Below, piece after piece: positions 34,438 through 44,510 of a stretch of DNA of 64,000 nt. Both the position numbers and the translations under genes were made by a program. Origin of the DNA: Flavobacterium sp. Sd200 (lineage in GTDB: Bacteria > Bacteroidota > Bacteroidia > Flavobacteriales > Flavobacteriaceae); assembly GCF_009826935.1 (NCBI RefSeq), contig NZ_WUMN01000003.1, forward strand, positions 372,001-436,000, written 5' to 3'. How positions within the stretch are numbered: the stretch's first letter is position 1; every line of letters starts with the position of its first letter. A model generated the notes under the pieces. It was not told where the DNA came from, did not search any database, and was given only the letters and a program-made list of their open reading frames with translations.

Positions 34438-35619
34438 ATGGCAAAACTAATCAACCTTAAAATATTTCCCCGCTTTTTCAGCTCATCATCGGCCGGAGGA
34501 ATATTACTCCTTATTTGTGTAGCTATATCGTTAACCATTGCCAATACAGGCTTAGCCGATGGCTTTACAAATTTGCTTAATACAAACCTTGGTTTTGAAA
34601 CAGGCAGTATACACCTTCATTACTCCATGCTTACATGGATAAACGACGGGCTTATGGCTATATTTTTCCTTTTAGTAGGCTTAGAAATAAAGCGTGAGGT
34701 TGCCGAAGGAGAGCTATCGTCGGTTCAGCAAGCCACGCTCCCTGTTTTGGCTGCTATTGGCGGTGTTATAGTCCCGGCAATAATATATACTATTTTTAAC
34801 AGAGGCAGTGCCGAATATGGTGCAGGGTGGGGCATACCCATGGCTACCGATATTGCTTTTGCCTTGGGTATTTTATCGCTTTTAGGCAGTAAGGTTCCTT
34901 CGGGATTAAAGATATTTTTAGCCGCGCTTGCCATTGTAGACGATTTACTTGCTATACTGGTAATAGCCATATTTTATTCGACAGAGCTGCACTTTAATTA
35001 TTTGGGCTATGCCGGTGGCATTTTTGCTTTTCAGATATTGCTTAACAGGCTTGGCGTAAAAAATATACTTGCCTATGTGTTGCCCGGTGCAGTAATGTGG
35101 TATTTTATTCACCATAGCGGCATACACGCTACCATTGCCGGAGTGCTCACTGCCATAACACTGCCTACTAACGAAACGGAAGAAGAATCTCCGCTCGAAA
35201 AACTGGAGCACCTGCTTACAACGCCTGTAAACTTTGTAATAATGCCTATATTTGCACTTGCCAATACCAACATTACTTTTGAAAGCGGAATGGTAGAAGG
35301 GCTTGCAGGAACATTAGGCTTAGGTATCGTGTTGGGCTTGTTTTTAGGCAAGCCGTTAGGAATTTTTATAATGTCGTTCCTTTCTGTAAAAGCTAAAATA
35401 TCTAAACTGCCCGCACATACCAATTGGTGGCACGTGCTGGGGCTTGGCATGCTGGGCGGCATTGGGTTTACCATGTCTATTTTTATTGCGTTGCTGTCTT
35501 TTAATAAACCTGAGTTTCAAACCGAGGCCAAGTTTGCCATTTTGGTAGCCTCTATACTTTCGGGTATTTGTGGTTTTACATTACTAAGCATGTATAATAA
35601 GAAGCATAACAAGGCATAA
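34438..35619 (+). CDS. nhaA: Na+/H+ antiporter NhaA
   Basis: I take the ATG at 34438, 393 aa; an in-frame TTG at 34402 would add an atypical extension. Hallmarks: the INDGLMAIFFLLVGLEIKRE segment (about 65-85), paired aspartates in LAALAIVDDLLAILVI (near 165), PMATDIAFALGIL, and about twelve membrane helices. It exports Na+ in exchange for H+. The convergent gene's stop lies 2 bases after its own. Confidence 0.97.
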   Translation: MAKLINLKIFPRFFSSSSAGGILLLICVAISLTIANTGLADGFTNLLNTNLGFETGSIHLHYSMLTWINDGLMAIFFLLVGLEIKREVAEGELSSVQQATLPVLAAIGGVIVPAIIYTIFNRGSAEYGAGWGIPMATDIAFALGILSLLGSKVPSGLKIFLAALAIVDDLLAILVIAIFYSTELHFNYLGYAGGIFAFQILLNRLGVKNILAYVLPGAVMWYFIHHSGIHATIAGVLTAITLPTNETEEESPLEKLEHLLTTPVNFVIMPIFALANTNITFESGMVEGLAGTLGLGIVLGLFLGKPLGIFIMSFLSVKAKISKLPAHTNWWHVLGLGMLGGIGFTMSIFIALLSFNKPEFQTEAKFAILVASILSGICGFTLLSMYNKKHNKA

Positions 35620-35621
35620 CC

Positions 35622-36941
35622 TTATTTTTTCTCTTCTACCTCAAAGGTTTTTATATTTTTAGACTGCAGCCTTTGTGCAAGCCAGTTGTTTAATCGTTCG
35701 GCATCTTCTTTTTTAAGGCTTTGGGATGTTTTATATATCACAGCTGTTACATTGCTAATGCTGTCCTGTTTGTTTATCATTTGCACATTTGCCGCCGAAA
35801 GTGATATTATTTGCGGGAAAATTGCAGTGGCCTCACTTAAAAGCCCTTTATTGTCAAATTTATTTTTGGCCAGTTCTTTTTCGAGCTGCATTATGCGCAC
35901 ATCTTTTTCGTTGAGCTCGTTTTCGTTGCTTTTTATTTGTTTTAGTATATCGCCTTTTAAAGCATTAAACCTGTCGGTGCTGTCCTGCCTTATAATTAAA
36001 TCGGTTCCTTTAAGATAGCTGTTTTTATTAAGGGCGGCAGTAAGCTGTTGCAGTTCTGATGTTTCAAACCGCTTAGATAAAAAAGCGAGCTCTATTTTTT
36101 TGCTTCGGGGTGTAAAGCTGGTTTTTTTGTAAATAACAGTATAGCCTTTATTTGTAAATTCGTTTTCTATAAAAAGGTCGCTGTTTTTTTTAAACTGCTG
36201 CTCTGTGTATAGCGAATAGGCAAGATAGGCACTGGGAAGCAGCATGGCAGTAATTAGTACTGTAATGCTAATGCGCACCTGGCGTTGTTGGCGCTCGTTT
36301 ACCTGTTTGGTAGGCGGGTATTTTAAATATTTGATTATAGCAAAGGTGGCTATGCCTATAAAAACACAGTTAATAGAATAGAGGTAAAATGCACCCAGAA
36401 AAAACTGCCATTGCCCGGTGGCAAGCCCATAGCCTGCTGTACACAATGGAGGCATTAAAGCAGTAGCTATGGCTACGCCCGGAATAGGGTTGCCTTTTTC
36501 GGTGCGGGTAACGGCAATGGCACCTACAATACCGCCAAAAAATGCAATAAGAATATCATAAATGTTTGGGGCAGTGCGCGCCAATAGTTCTGACTGTACT
36601 TCTTTAAAAGGGCTAACCGCAAAATAAATGGTAGATACTGTAAGGCTTACAACAGTTGCGTTCAGCAAATTTTTGAGTGATTTTTTCAGTAGGGTAAAAT
36701 CATAAATGCCAAGTGCAAACCCGGCACCCACTATGGGGCCCATGAGTGGCGAAATAAGCATAGCACCTATAATAACGGCAGTTGAGTTTACATTTAACCC
36801 TACCGATGCCACAATTATGGCACAGGCCAGTATCCAGAGGTTGGCTCCTTTAAAAGAGATGTTCTTTTTTACGCTTTCCAGTGTTTTTTCCCTGTCATCT
36901 TCGCCTTCGCGAAGGTTGAGTATGTCGGTAATCCTTCTCAC
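35622..36941 (-). CDS. DUF389 / TIGR00341-type membrane protein
   Basis: A 439-aa protein with an N-terminal set of membrane helices (about 25-245), including GLNVNSTAVIIGAMLISPLMGP and TAVTRTEKGNPIPGVAIATALMPPLC-type blocks (residues in these blocks given in part). A long cytoplasmic or periplasmic tail contains a coiled coil (NENELNEKDVRIMQLEKELA). The conserved SPLMGP and ALMPPLCT motifs define DUF389. Function of the family is not established; position next to NhaA suggests ion or envelope stress context. Confidence 0.9.
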   Translation of the reverse strand: MRRITDILNLREGEDDREKTLESVKKNISFKGANLWILACAIIVASVGLNVNSTAVIIGAMLISPLMGPIVGAGFALGIYDFTLLKKSLKNLLNATVVSLTVSTIYFAVSPFKEVQSELLARTAPNIYDILIAFFGGIVGAIAVTRTEKGNPIPGVAIATALMPPLCTAGYGLATGQWQFFLGAFYLYSINCVFIGIATFAIIKYLKYPPTKQVNERQQRQVRISITVLITAMLLPSAYLAYSLYTEQQFKKNSDLFIENEFTNKGYTVIYKKTSFTPRSKKIELAFLSKRFETSELQQLTAALNKNSYLKGTDLIIRQDSTDRFNALKGDILKQIKSNENELNEKDVRIMQLEKELAKNKFDNKGLLSEATAIFPQIISLSAANVQMINKQDSISNVTAVIYKTSQSLKKEDAERLNNWLAQRLQSKNIKTFEVEEKK

Positions 36942-37129
36942 TTAAGTCTGTTTTGATGAAACTTTTACGATGGTATAGTTACTAAAATACAAAAAAATAT
37001 GCAGATGTTTTATGTGGCACGATAGCAGTTATTATCTGCTGTTAGCAATTATGTAAGGTTTATAGTTCAGGTTTGCCTGTTTGTGTAATTGTAAACTAAT
37101 TATTATGGTTATGATTTAAGCTTTTAACA

Positions 37130-37160
37130 TTTGCTTGCTGTAAATTTTATATTATTTTTG
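37130..37160 (+). promoter_or_regulatory. Flavobacterial-type promoter of ppa
   Basis: TTTG at 37130-37133, 19 bases, then TATTTTTG at 37153-37160, an exact fit to the Bacteroidota -33 TTTG / -7 TAnnTTTG consensus. It lies 24 bases upstream of the ppa ATG. Confidence 0.75.
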
Positions 37161-37184
37161 CACCATAACAAAAAACGAGTTACA

Positions 37185-37709
37185 ATGTCTTCAGCAAAAA
37201 AAACATTTGATGTTCTTATAGAGATACCAAGAGGTAGCAGGAATAAATATGAGTATGATTTTAAATTAAAAAGGATACGTTTTGACAGGATGCTTTATTC
37301 TTCTATGATGTACCCTGCCGATTATGGTTTTATCCCTGAAACGCTTGCTCTTGATGGAGATCCGCTGGACGTGTTGGTTTGGTTTACAGAGCCATCTTTC
37401 CCCGGCTGTGTTGTAGAGGTTAAACCAATTGGTGTTTTTTACATGGCTGATGATAAAGGTGAGGACGAAAAAATTATATGCGTGCCGGTATCTGACCCAA
37501 TTGCATGTAAAATGAACGATCTTAGCGACCTGAACGTTCACTTTATTAAAGAGGTTGAGCACTTTTTTCAGGTGTATAAAGATCTTGAAAACAAAACTGT
37601 AGAAGTAAAAGGCTGGGGCGATGCAGCAAAAGCTAATGCTCTTATAGAAGAGTGTACGGCACGCTTTGAAGCTCTTGAAGATAAACCGGAAGAACTGTTT
37701 ACAATATAA
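37185..37709 (+). CDS. ppa: Inorganic pyrophosphatase (family I)
   Basis: A 174-aa protein starting at the ATG at 37185; the longer upstream frame is excluded because the promoter overlaps it. The active-site signature DGDPLDVLV and IEIPRGSRNKYEYD are present, together with YPADYGFIP. It hydrolyses PPi to two phosphates with Mg2+ in the cytosol. A terminator follows. Confidence 0.97.
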   Translation: MSSAKKTFDVLIEIPRGSRNKYEYDFKLKRIRFDRMLYSSMMYPADYGFIPETLALDGDPLDVLVWFTEPSFPGCVVEVKPIGVFYMADDKGEDEKIICVPVSDPIACKMNDLSDLNVHFIKEVEHFFQVYKDLENKTVEVKGWGDAAKANALIEECTARFEALEDKPEELFTI

Positions 37710-37734
37710 TTACAGTTGCTCCAGAGCATATTTA

Positions 37735-37768
37735 AGCAACATCCCAATTATTAGGATGTTGCTTTTTT
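37735..37768 (+). terminator. Terminator of ppa
   Basis: AGCAACATCC / GGATGTTGCT arms with a nine-base loop followed by TTTTT. Confidence 0.92.
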
Positions 37769-37817
37769 GTTTATATTTACTAATAGGTTTACCTGCTGTA
37801 ATTTAAATTATATAATA

Positions 37818-38213
37818 ATGGCAAGAATATATATAGCAGTTTTTTTAGTATTGTTTGTTTGCGGATTTGCTGCACTGGGCCTAAAAAGGCTGCTGCTTTT
37901 GCGCGCCGGTTACGGCTCTCAAAAAAGATCGGTAAACTGGTTTATGGTGGCGTTGTTTATACTTATGGCAATTGCCATGCTAAGCTGTAATAGCAAAACT
38001 CAGGAAGAAGATGCTGTTACAGAGCAGGATCCTGTTATTGTAACTTCTACAGAAGAAAAATCATCTACGGTGCATAAAGTTGTAGATGGCAAAGGCAATG
38101 TTACTGCTACTGTAACAATATCTGTTAAGGGTGACAATGGTGAAATTGTTACCGAGGAAAAAGTGTTTAAAGGCACCCGCGCCGAGGTAGACGCACAAAT
38201 AAAAGCATTATAA
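37818..38213 (+). CDS. Small membrane/lipoprotein-like protein of unknown function
   Basis: A 131-aa protein starting at the ATG at 37818. There are two hydrophobic segments (about 4-22 and 42-57), the second ending in MLSCNS, and then a hydrophilic domain with KVVDGKGNVTATVTISVKGDNGEI. The layout is compatible with a membrane-anchored extracytoplasmic domain. No family recognised. A TAC-rich repeat follows. Confidence 0.7.
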   Translation: MARIYIAVFLVLFVCGFAALGLKRLLLLRAGYGSQKRSVNWFMVALFILMAIAMLSCNSKTQEEDAVTEQDPVIVTSTEEKSSTVHKVVDGKGNVTATVTISVKGDNGEIVTEEKVFKGTRAEVDAQIKAL

Positions 38214-38214
38214 A

Positions 38215-38336
38215 AGTAGAGACACAATGCTTTGTGTCTCAGATTACATATCTGCACAAAGCATTGTGTCTCCTATTAATCTATCTCTCGTATTATGCTT
38301 ACTTTATAAGACGCAATGCATTGTGTCTCTACTAAA
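38215..38336. repeat. GAGACACAATGC/GCATTGTGTCTC repeat cluster
   Basis: Three related palindromic pieces occur in 120 bases: GAGACACAATGCTTTGTGTCTC, GCACAAAGCATTGTGTCTCC and AGACGCAATGCATTGTGTCT. They can fold into alternative hairpins. The element lies between the small membrane protein and the convergent deoxynucleoside kinase, where it may act as a bidirectional terminator. Confidence 0.85.
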
Positions 38337-38946
38337 ATAGCCCGTTTAATTCTGCATCAATGCGGTTTATAATATCTCCAAGATCTTCGGGGTTATCTAC
38401 AAAGTTAATTTTATCTACATCAATAATCAGCAGCCTGCCTTTGTCGTAGCCCTGTATCCATGCCTCATAGCGTTCGTTAAGGCGGCTTAGGTAATCTATA
38501 GATATTGAATTCTCATAATCGCGTCCGCGTTTGTGTATATGCCCTACAAGGTTAGGTATAGAACTGCGCAGGTATATAAGTAAGTCGGGCGCACCTACAA
38601 AACCTTCCATAAGATCAAAAAGCGATTTGTAGTTTTCATAATCGCGGTTTGCCATAAGCCCCATAGCATGAAGGTTAGGAGCAAAAATATGTGCATCTTC
38701 ATATATGGTGCGGTCCTGTATTATTTTTTTACCGCTTTCGCGAAACTGCAATATCTGACTAAAGCGGCTGTTTAAAAAGTAAATTTGCAGGTTAAAAGAC
38801 CAGCGTTCCATTTGGTGGTAAAAATCGTCAAGATACGGGTTGTCTACCACATCTTCATAATGGGGTTCCCATTTAAAATGTTTGGCCAGCAGCCCTGTAA
38901 GTGTAGTTTTTCCGGCGCCAATGTTGCCTGCAACAGCTATATGCAT
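38332..38946 (-). CDS. Deoxynucleoside kinase
   Basis: A 204-aa protein with the P-loop GNIGAGKTTL (residues 7-16), the DRTIYEDAHIFA motif (near 78) and a lid Arg-rich loop (HKRGRDYENSI). This is the deoxyadenosine/deoxyguanosine kinase family (dNK). It phosphorylates deoxynucleosides for salvage. Its ATG overlaps the stop of the upstream gene by 1 base. Confidence 0.94.
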   Translation of the reverse strand: MHIAVAGNIGAGKTTLTGLLAKHFKWEPHYEDVVDNPYLDDFYHQMERWSFNLQIYFLNSRFSQILQFRESGKKIIQDRTIYEDAHIFAPNLHAMGLMANRDYENYKSLFDLMEGFVGAPDLLIYLRSSIPNLVGHIHKRGRDYENSISIDYLSRLNERYEAWIQGYDKGRLLIIDVDKINFVDNPEDLGDIINRIDAELNGLF

Positions 38947-39737
38947 TAGTTAAGGTTTATATTGTATTTTATTATTTCGCTCTCTGTAAAAATAGATAAA
39001 ATTTGGGAGGCATAATAAAAACTCACAAAGCTTTTTTCGGTAATATCTATATGCTTTGCGGTTTGCGAGCTTAGGTCATACAAATACAGGCTGTTATCAA
39101 GGGAGTATAATATAAGTGTGGGCGATAGTAGTTGTGCAGCATCAAAATCAGGGACACTACCCAGGGAGCGAACTTTGCCAAAAAGATTCAGTTCAAAACA
39201 TTTGCCTGTGTTGTCTATCCAGTAAAAATAATTGTAATCGCTTTGGTAATATTTCATACCATCGTTAAAAGGTGGTGTCAAAGCCCTAAAGTTATTGCGA
39301 AGCGGGTCATAAAGCCCTATTTGCTGGGTAGTAACATCATACAGCCACAGGCGGTTTTGCGAGGCCAGTCCTACAGCCTCGGCAATAAGCTTTACAGGCA
39401 ATGCGCTGAAGTTTATAACGGCTGTTTCATTAAGCTGGTTGTCCAAAAGCACTACCGTATTAAACCTGCGGTAAAACAACACGATCTGTAAAGGGTTTTG
39501 CAAGTCGGCACGATAAATTTCGCCCAGGGCAACATTTTTGTATTTCAAGGTTTTGCCTTCGCCTGTTTTCCTGAACTCGTTATCGGCAATAGTGTATTCC
39601 CAACCAAAGGCATCAGTACCAATATAGCGCTGAGGTTTGGTTTTTGTATTGCTCAAAAACTTTACAGGCATGCCAATTTCCTGTGCATGGGTCAAAATAC
39701 AGCCCATAAAGAACAGTAACAGCGCAATTTTTTTCAT
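38946..39737 (-). CDS. Secreted beta-propeller-like protein
   Basis: A 263-aa protein with a signal peptide (ending THAQ) and repeated short beta-strand motifs (VVLLDNQLNE, RLWLYDVTTQQIGLYDPL, NSLYLYDLSSQ), suggesting a small propeller. No catalytic motif is visible. It is coupled to the deoxynucleoside kinase by a 1-base overlap, a pairing common in flavobacteria as I recall. Its function is unknown. Confidence 0.75.
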   Translation of the reverse strand: MKKIALLLFFMGCILTHAQEIGMPVKFLSNTKTKPQRYIGTDAFGWEYTIADNEFRKTGEGKTLKYKNVALGEIYRADLQNPLQIVLFYRRFNTVVLLDNQLNETAVINFSALPVKLIAEAVGLASQNRLWLYDVTTQQIGLYDPLRNNFRALTPPFNDGMKYYQSDYNYFYWIDNTGKCFELNLFGKVRSLGSVPDFDAAQLLSPTLILYSLDNSLYLYDLSSQTAKHIDITEKSFVSFYYASQILSIFTESEIIKYNINLN

Positions 39738-39935
39738 AAGGTGTAAATGTAATAAAAATTACGTTTTTTGCTAAATTGGGGTTTGCTATACAATTATTCA
39801 GGGTAAAAATAGTCCTGTTTACCTATATTTGTTTAAAGCAGTTGTAATAATATAATATTTTAGCTGTTAAATATACAAACCAGTGTAACTAAAAGGCATT
39901 TTAGTCGTCTAAAACAATAAAACCACTATAAAATT

Positions 39936-40841
39936 ATGAAACATCTTGCTTATTTATTAATAGCTCTTGTGGGCACAGTGGCATCGGCACAAAGTTTTCA
40001 GGGAATGGCCGTGTATGAATCCAAAACTGCAACCCCCGATATTTCTGGGATGGGCGGCCCGGGAAGGCCTGAAATAACTCCTGAGATGAAAAAAATGATA
40101 CAAGACCGCATGAAGCAGGCTCTTGAAAGGACATATATACTGACTTTTGATAAAACATCATCTACCTATCTTGAAGAAGAAAAACTGGATGCACCGGGAC
40201 AGGATAATGGCGGGATGCGCATAATGGCCAGCTTTATGGGCGGTGGCGGCAAGCAGTATAAAAATGTAAAAACAAAACGCTTTTTGCAGGAAAAGGAAGT
40301 TTTTGGTAAAGAGTTCCTTATAGATGACAGCCTGCCTAAGCTTGCCTGGAAAATGGAAAATGAAACAAAAAAAATAGGCGATTATACCTGCTATAAAGCT
40401 ACTGCTGTTGTCGATGCAAGCAAATCGGATTTCAGGAATTTTAAACCTAAAAGCCCTGAAGAACAAAAAGCAGCAGCCGAAAAACTGGAAAAAGCTAAAA
40501 AAGAAGGGAACGAAAAACGTACAAACTTTTTAGAACAAATGGAAATGCCAAAGCAGGTAACAATTACAGCTTGGTACACGCCAGATATACCTGTTAGCCA
40601 GGGGCCTGAAAATTACTGGGGCTTGCCGGGATTGATACTGGAAGTGAGTAACGGAAAAACTACTGTGCTTTGCAGTAAGGTAGTAATTAACTCCAAAGAA
40701 AAGACTGAAGTAAAGATTCCGTCGAAAGGGAAAAAGGTTACCCAAGTGGAGTATGATGAAATAGTGATGAAAAAAATGCAGGAGATGCAGGAGATGTACC
40801 AACAGGGAGGTGGTGCCGGACCTACGATACGAATAAACTAA
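39936..40841 (+). CDS. GLPGLI family protein
   Basis: A 301-aa secreted protein (signal peptide ends near SAQS) containing the defining motif YWGLPGLILEVSNGKT near residue 227. Also WYTPDIPVSQGPENYWG upstream and a charged helical C-terminal part. The GLPGLI family is Bacteroidota-specific, of unknown function, and often lies upstream of TonB-dependent-receptor-like barrels, as here. The next gene follows by 27 bases. Confidence 0.93.
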   Translation: MKHLAYLLIALVGTVASAQSFQGMAVYESKTATPDISGMGGPGRPEITPEMKKMIQDRMKQALERTYILTFDKTSSTYLEEEKLDAPGQDNGGMRIMASFMGGGGKQYKNVKTKRFLQEKEVFGKEFLIDDSLPKLAWKMENETKKIGDYTCYKATAVVDASKSDFRNFKPKSPEEQKAAAEKLEKAKKEGNEKRTNFLEQMEMPKQVTITAWYTPDIPVSQGPENYWGLPGLILEVSNGKTTVLCSKVVINSKEKTEVKIPSKGKKVTQVEYDEIVMKKMQEMQEMYQQGGGAGPTIRIN

Positions 40842-40868
40842 TTTGTAGGTTTTTTCGTTTTTGTATGT

Positions 40869-41735
40869 ATGAAAAAACTCTATTGTGCACTGTTGCTTTT
40901 TTTAGGCATTGTTTGTCATAGTCAGATAATAAAGGGTATTGTTATAGACAGCCTTAAACGCGAGCCTGTGCCTTATACCAATGTTCTTTTTAAAAACGGT
41001 AAAGGAGTTGCCTGCGATGATGAGGGTATTTTTGAAATAGATATAACGCATGAGCAAACCCTTACTTTTAGCAGTATTGGCTATGCTGACAAGGTTGTGC
41101 CTACTGCCGATATAGATATAGAAAAACCTATAATAACGCTAAATCCGGCAACAGCTCAATTAGATGATGTTGTAGTTAACGGAGATGTTACCCGATATAC
41201 CGGTACAAAACGACTGGGTTTAGACAGGAGGGCAAGGGTGCGCAGCAGCATACCTTTTGGACATGAGTTTTCGGCCTATATAAAAAATCCGTATGGCAGG
41301 ACAGGCAAGCTTAAAAATGTTATTTTGGGCCTTACAAAGGCAAAAGAATATGATTATCTGGCTACCTATAACATAAAGTTTTATGAGTATGATGCGGTGC
41401 GGCGTTGCCCAGGTAAACAAATTTATTTAAAAGATGTTAGGGTTGAGCCAGAGAATAAAACCTATAAACTCGAAATTCCGGTTGAGGAGCTTGATATAGT
41501 TTTTTCTGAAAACGGCATTTGTGTTGGTGTAGAGATCATTAATACGAAATACGAGGGCAAGCTAAAAAGTATGGCAACTATGGCTCCGCGCATTAGTTTT
41601 ACACATACCGATATGCAAGTGCTTTCATGGTCCAGGTTTATAAATAAAGAGTGGCATACGGGTACTACAAAATCGCCTTTTAAAGAAGGTTTTGTAAACG
41701 CTATGATACTTATAGATGTTGTAATTCAAAAATAA
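40869..41735 (+). CDS. Carboxypeptidase-like regulatory domain protein
   Basis: A 288-aa protein with a signal peptide and an N-terminal CarboxypepD_reg-like domain (IKGIVIDSLKREPVPYTNVLFKNG-type strand order, GIFEIDI, LTFSSIGYADKVV). The rest is a beta-rich domain without known catalytic residues. These domains in Bacteroidota are found at the N terminus of outer-membrane proteins or as separate surface proteins. It forms an operon with the two neighbours. Confidence 0.8.
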   Translation: MKKLYCALLLFLGIVCHSQIIKGIVIDSLKREPVPYTNVLFKNGKGVACDDEGIFEIDITHEQTLTFSSIGYADKVVPTADIDIEKPIITLNPATAQLDDVVVNGDVTRYTGTKRLGLDRRARVRSSIPFGHEFSAYIKNPYGRTGKLKNVILGLTKAKEYDYLATYNIKFYEYDAVRRCPGKQIYLKDVRVEPENKTYKLEIPVEELDIVFSENGICVGVEIINTKYEGKLKSMATMAPRISFTHTDMQVLSWSRFINKEWHTGTTKSPFKEGFVNAMILIDVVIQK

Positions 41736-41746
41736 AAATTTCTTAA

Positions 41747-44494
41747 ATGAAAAAACTATACCTGATGCTGTTGCTTACAGTGTCCCTGTTTTCTTATGCC
41801 CAAAATGTACGCCTGGAAGGTACAATAAAAGACTCTACAGGAATGGCTCTTGAAATGGCTAATATTATGGCCGTTAATAAAGCCACGAACGCTATGGAGT
41901 CTTATGCTATAACGGATGATACAGGGCGTTATCAACTGGCGTTGAAAGCTAACGTGGCCTATACTTTAAAGGCAAGCTATATAGGCTACACCCCATTAGA
42001 AGAACCGCTTACAATGGGAACATCTAACATGGTTAAAAACATTGTGCTTAAAGCCGGAGTAGATCTTAAAGAGCTTGAAATAGTTCACGAAATGCCGGTT
42101 ACCATTAAGGGAGATACCATTGTGTATAACTCAGATTCATTTACAACCGGAACAGAACGCAAGCTTGAGGATGTACTTAAAAAACTGCCCGGAATGGAAG
42201 TAGACTCTGAAGGTGGGGTTAAAGTAGAAGGTAAGACTGTGGGTAAGCTAACCGTAGAAGATAAGGACTTTTTTGATGGAGACACAAAGCTGGGAGTAAA
42301 GAACATTCCGGCAGATGCCGTAGATAAAATTGAGATATTGCGCAATTATAATGAGGTAGGGCAGTTAAAAGGCCTCGAGAATAATGAGGAAAATATAGCC
42401 ATGAACATTAAACTTAAAAAGGGTAAGAAAAACTTTTGGTTTGGAGATGTCTCTGCCGGGGTAAGCATAGGAGAGGGAGAGCGATACATTACTAATCCTA
42501 AACTGTTTTACTACAGCCCCAAATACAGCCTCAATGTTATTGGCAACATTAATAATACCGGAGAATTACCCTTAACCATGCAGGACTATTTTAAAATGAC
42601 CGGAGGGTTTAGGAACATGATGAAAAAAGGCGGTACTAACTTTAATGTGGGTTCTAACGATTTGGGTTTGTCATTGCTGCGAAACAACAGGGCAAAAAGC
42701 ATAGAGACTAAATTTGGAGCGGCAAACTTTAGCTATAACCCTATGGAAACACTAACCCTTAGTGGTTTTGGTATATTTAATTCTAACCGCAACGAGCTTG
42801 AAACCTACAGCAGGAACCAGATATTGGATCCTGTTACAGGAGAACCGCAAACGACCCAGCAAACAGAAGACAGATCGTTGCAGCGCAGTGATTTTGCATT
42901 GCTTAAGCTTAGCGGCACCTATAAACCTAACAAAAACTTTCAGGCAGACTATGATGCCTTTTTAAAGACATCGAAGCAAACCGAAGAAAATGCTTTGTTC
43001 TCTACCGTAATGCCGGAAACAAGCCAAAGCCAGGATATTTATACACAGAAAAAGCAGCAGCCTTTTTCGTTCAATCAAAACCTGAATTTGTATTATACAC
43101 TAAATGATAAAAATGTTTTTGCCTTAGAAATGCAGCATTTGTATCAGGACGAAGACCCTTTCTATAATGCCAATCTGGCTAATAATCCATTTCCGGATGC
43201 GGGCACGGGGCTTGGTTTAGGGTTGCAGCCTGCAAGCAGATATGACATCAATCAAAAGCGCTTTGTAACTACTAATAAGCTGGATGTTAAAGGCGACTAT
43301 TATTACATGCTTACCGCAAAAAGCAATATTAATGTTACTGTAGGAAATACCTATTCTTATCAGGGATTCGACTCATCGGTATTTCAGGTGCTTGATAATG
43401 GAGTAGAGGATGATCTTGACAGCAATACTAAGAATAGCGTAAATTATAGTTTTAACGATGTGTTTTTAGGGCTGCATTATAAATTTATTGCCGGTAAATT
43501 TACCGTTAATCCGGGGGTGAGCCTGCACAGCTATACATCATTTAATGAGCAGTTAGGTACAAAAGTTAATCAGGATTTTTATAGGTTGCTACCCGATGTA
43601 TATGCTGTTTATCAGATAAAAAAATCAGAAAGGCTTCAATATACCTACAACATGACTACCGAGTTTACCGATGTGGCTAAGTTTGCTCAGGGTTTGGTGC
43701 TAAACAATTATAACTCCTTGTTACGAGGCAATCGCAATTTAGAGAATGCGTTGTATCAAACCCATAATCTGAACTACTTTAAATACAACATGTTCAATTT
43801 TACCCAGATATTTGCAGCGATAAACTACAGCCATCGCATGGACGCTATTAAAAACCTTTCGGCATTTAGCGGTATCAATCAGGTAGGCACGGTAGAGAAC
43901 TCTAATTTTGCCGATGAGGTTGTGTCGGGTGCGGCAGGCTATACCCGTAGTTTTGCCCGCTATTATAAAGCATCTTTAAATGTAGCCATGTCATGGAGCA
44001 GGTTTAATAATTTTAGGTTTGATCCTGCTACAAATCCGGGACAGGCAGTTACTATAGATAATGCCATAATGCAGGTCAACGAGCAGTTTACACAAAATTA
44101 TACGGCAAGCTTTAGTACTAACTATAAGCAGTTGCCTAATGTAGAAGTTGGCTATACACTGAATTTAAATTCTTATGCCAGTAATAAATTTTACACCCAC
44201 AGCCCCTTTGTGCGAATGGATTATTTATTCCTGAAAGATTTTACCCTTACGGCAGATTATACCTACAACCATTATTATAATGATGTAAAAACGTCTGACA
44301 ACGAGTATGACTTTTTAAACGCTGCTGTAATGTATCGTGTTCCGGACAGCAAATGGGAGTTTAAAGTAGGCGGAACCAACCTATTTAATACATCTTCGCT
44401 TAACGATGACAGTTTTAACCAATTTAGTACCCGTACGTCGCGCTATAGGGTACAGCCAAGATATTTATTGCTTACGGTTATGTACAGGATATAA
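41747..44494 (+). CDS. TonB-dependent-receptor-like outer membrane barrel
   Basis: A 915-aa protein: signal peptide (ends YAQN), carboxypeptidase-like domain (about 20-110), a plug-like region (GDTIVYNSDSFTTGTERKLE, about 120-200) and a long beta-barrel ending in aromatic residues (LLLTVMYRI). The plug and barrel pattern fits the Bacteroidota outer-membrane beta-barrel family related to TonB-dependent receptors. It lies 11 bases after the preceding gene and is the last gene of the GLPGLI operon. Substrate unknown. Confidence 0.88.
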   Translation: MKKLYLMLLLTVSLFSYAQNVRLEGTIKDSTGMALEMANIMAVNKATNAMESYAITDDTGRYQLALKANVAYTLKASYIGYTPLEEPLTMGTSNMVKNIVLKAGVDLKELEIVHEMPVTIKGDTIVYNSDSFTTGTERKLEDVLKKLPGMEVDSEGGVKVEGKTVGKLTVEDKDFFDGDTKLGVKNIPADAVDKIEILRNYNEVGQLKGLENNEENIAMNIKLKKGKKNFWFGDVSAGVSIGEGERYITNPKLFYYSPKYSLNVIGNINNTGELPLTMQDYFKMTGGFRNMMKKGGTNFNVGSNDLGLSLLRNNRAKSIETKFGAANFSYNPMETLTLSGFGIFNSNRNELETYSRNQILDPVTGEPQTTQQTEDRSLQRSDFALLKLSGTYKPNKNFQADYDAFLKTSKQTEENALFSTVMPETSQSQDIYTQKKQQPFSFNQNLNLYYTLNDKNVFALEMQHLYQDEDPFYNANLANNPFPDAGTGLGLGLQPASRYDINQKRFVTTNKLDVKGDYYYMLTAKSNINVTVGNTYSYQGFDSSVFQVLDNGVEDDLDSNTKNSVNYSFNDVFLGLHYKFIAGKFTVNPGVSLHSYTSFNEQLGTKVNQDFYRLLPDVYAVYQIKKSERLQYTYNMTTEFTDVAKFAQGLVLNNYNSLLRGNRNLENALYQTHNLNYFKYNMFNFTQIFAAINYSHRMDAIKNLSAFSGINQVGTVENSNFADEVVSGAAGYTRSFARYYKASLNVAMSWSRFNNFRFDPATNPGQAVTIDNAIMQVNEQFTQNYTASFSTNYKQLPNVEVGYTLNLNSYASNKFYTHSPFVRMDYLFLKDFTLTADYTYNHYYNDVKTSDNEYDFLNAAVMYRVPDSKWEFKVGGTNLFNTSSLNDDSFNQFSTRTSRYRVQPRYLLLTVMYRI

Positions 44495-44510
44495 AATACA
44501 TTTAAATGGA

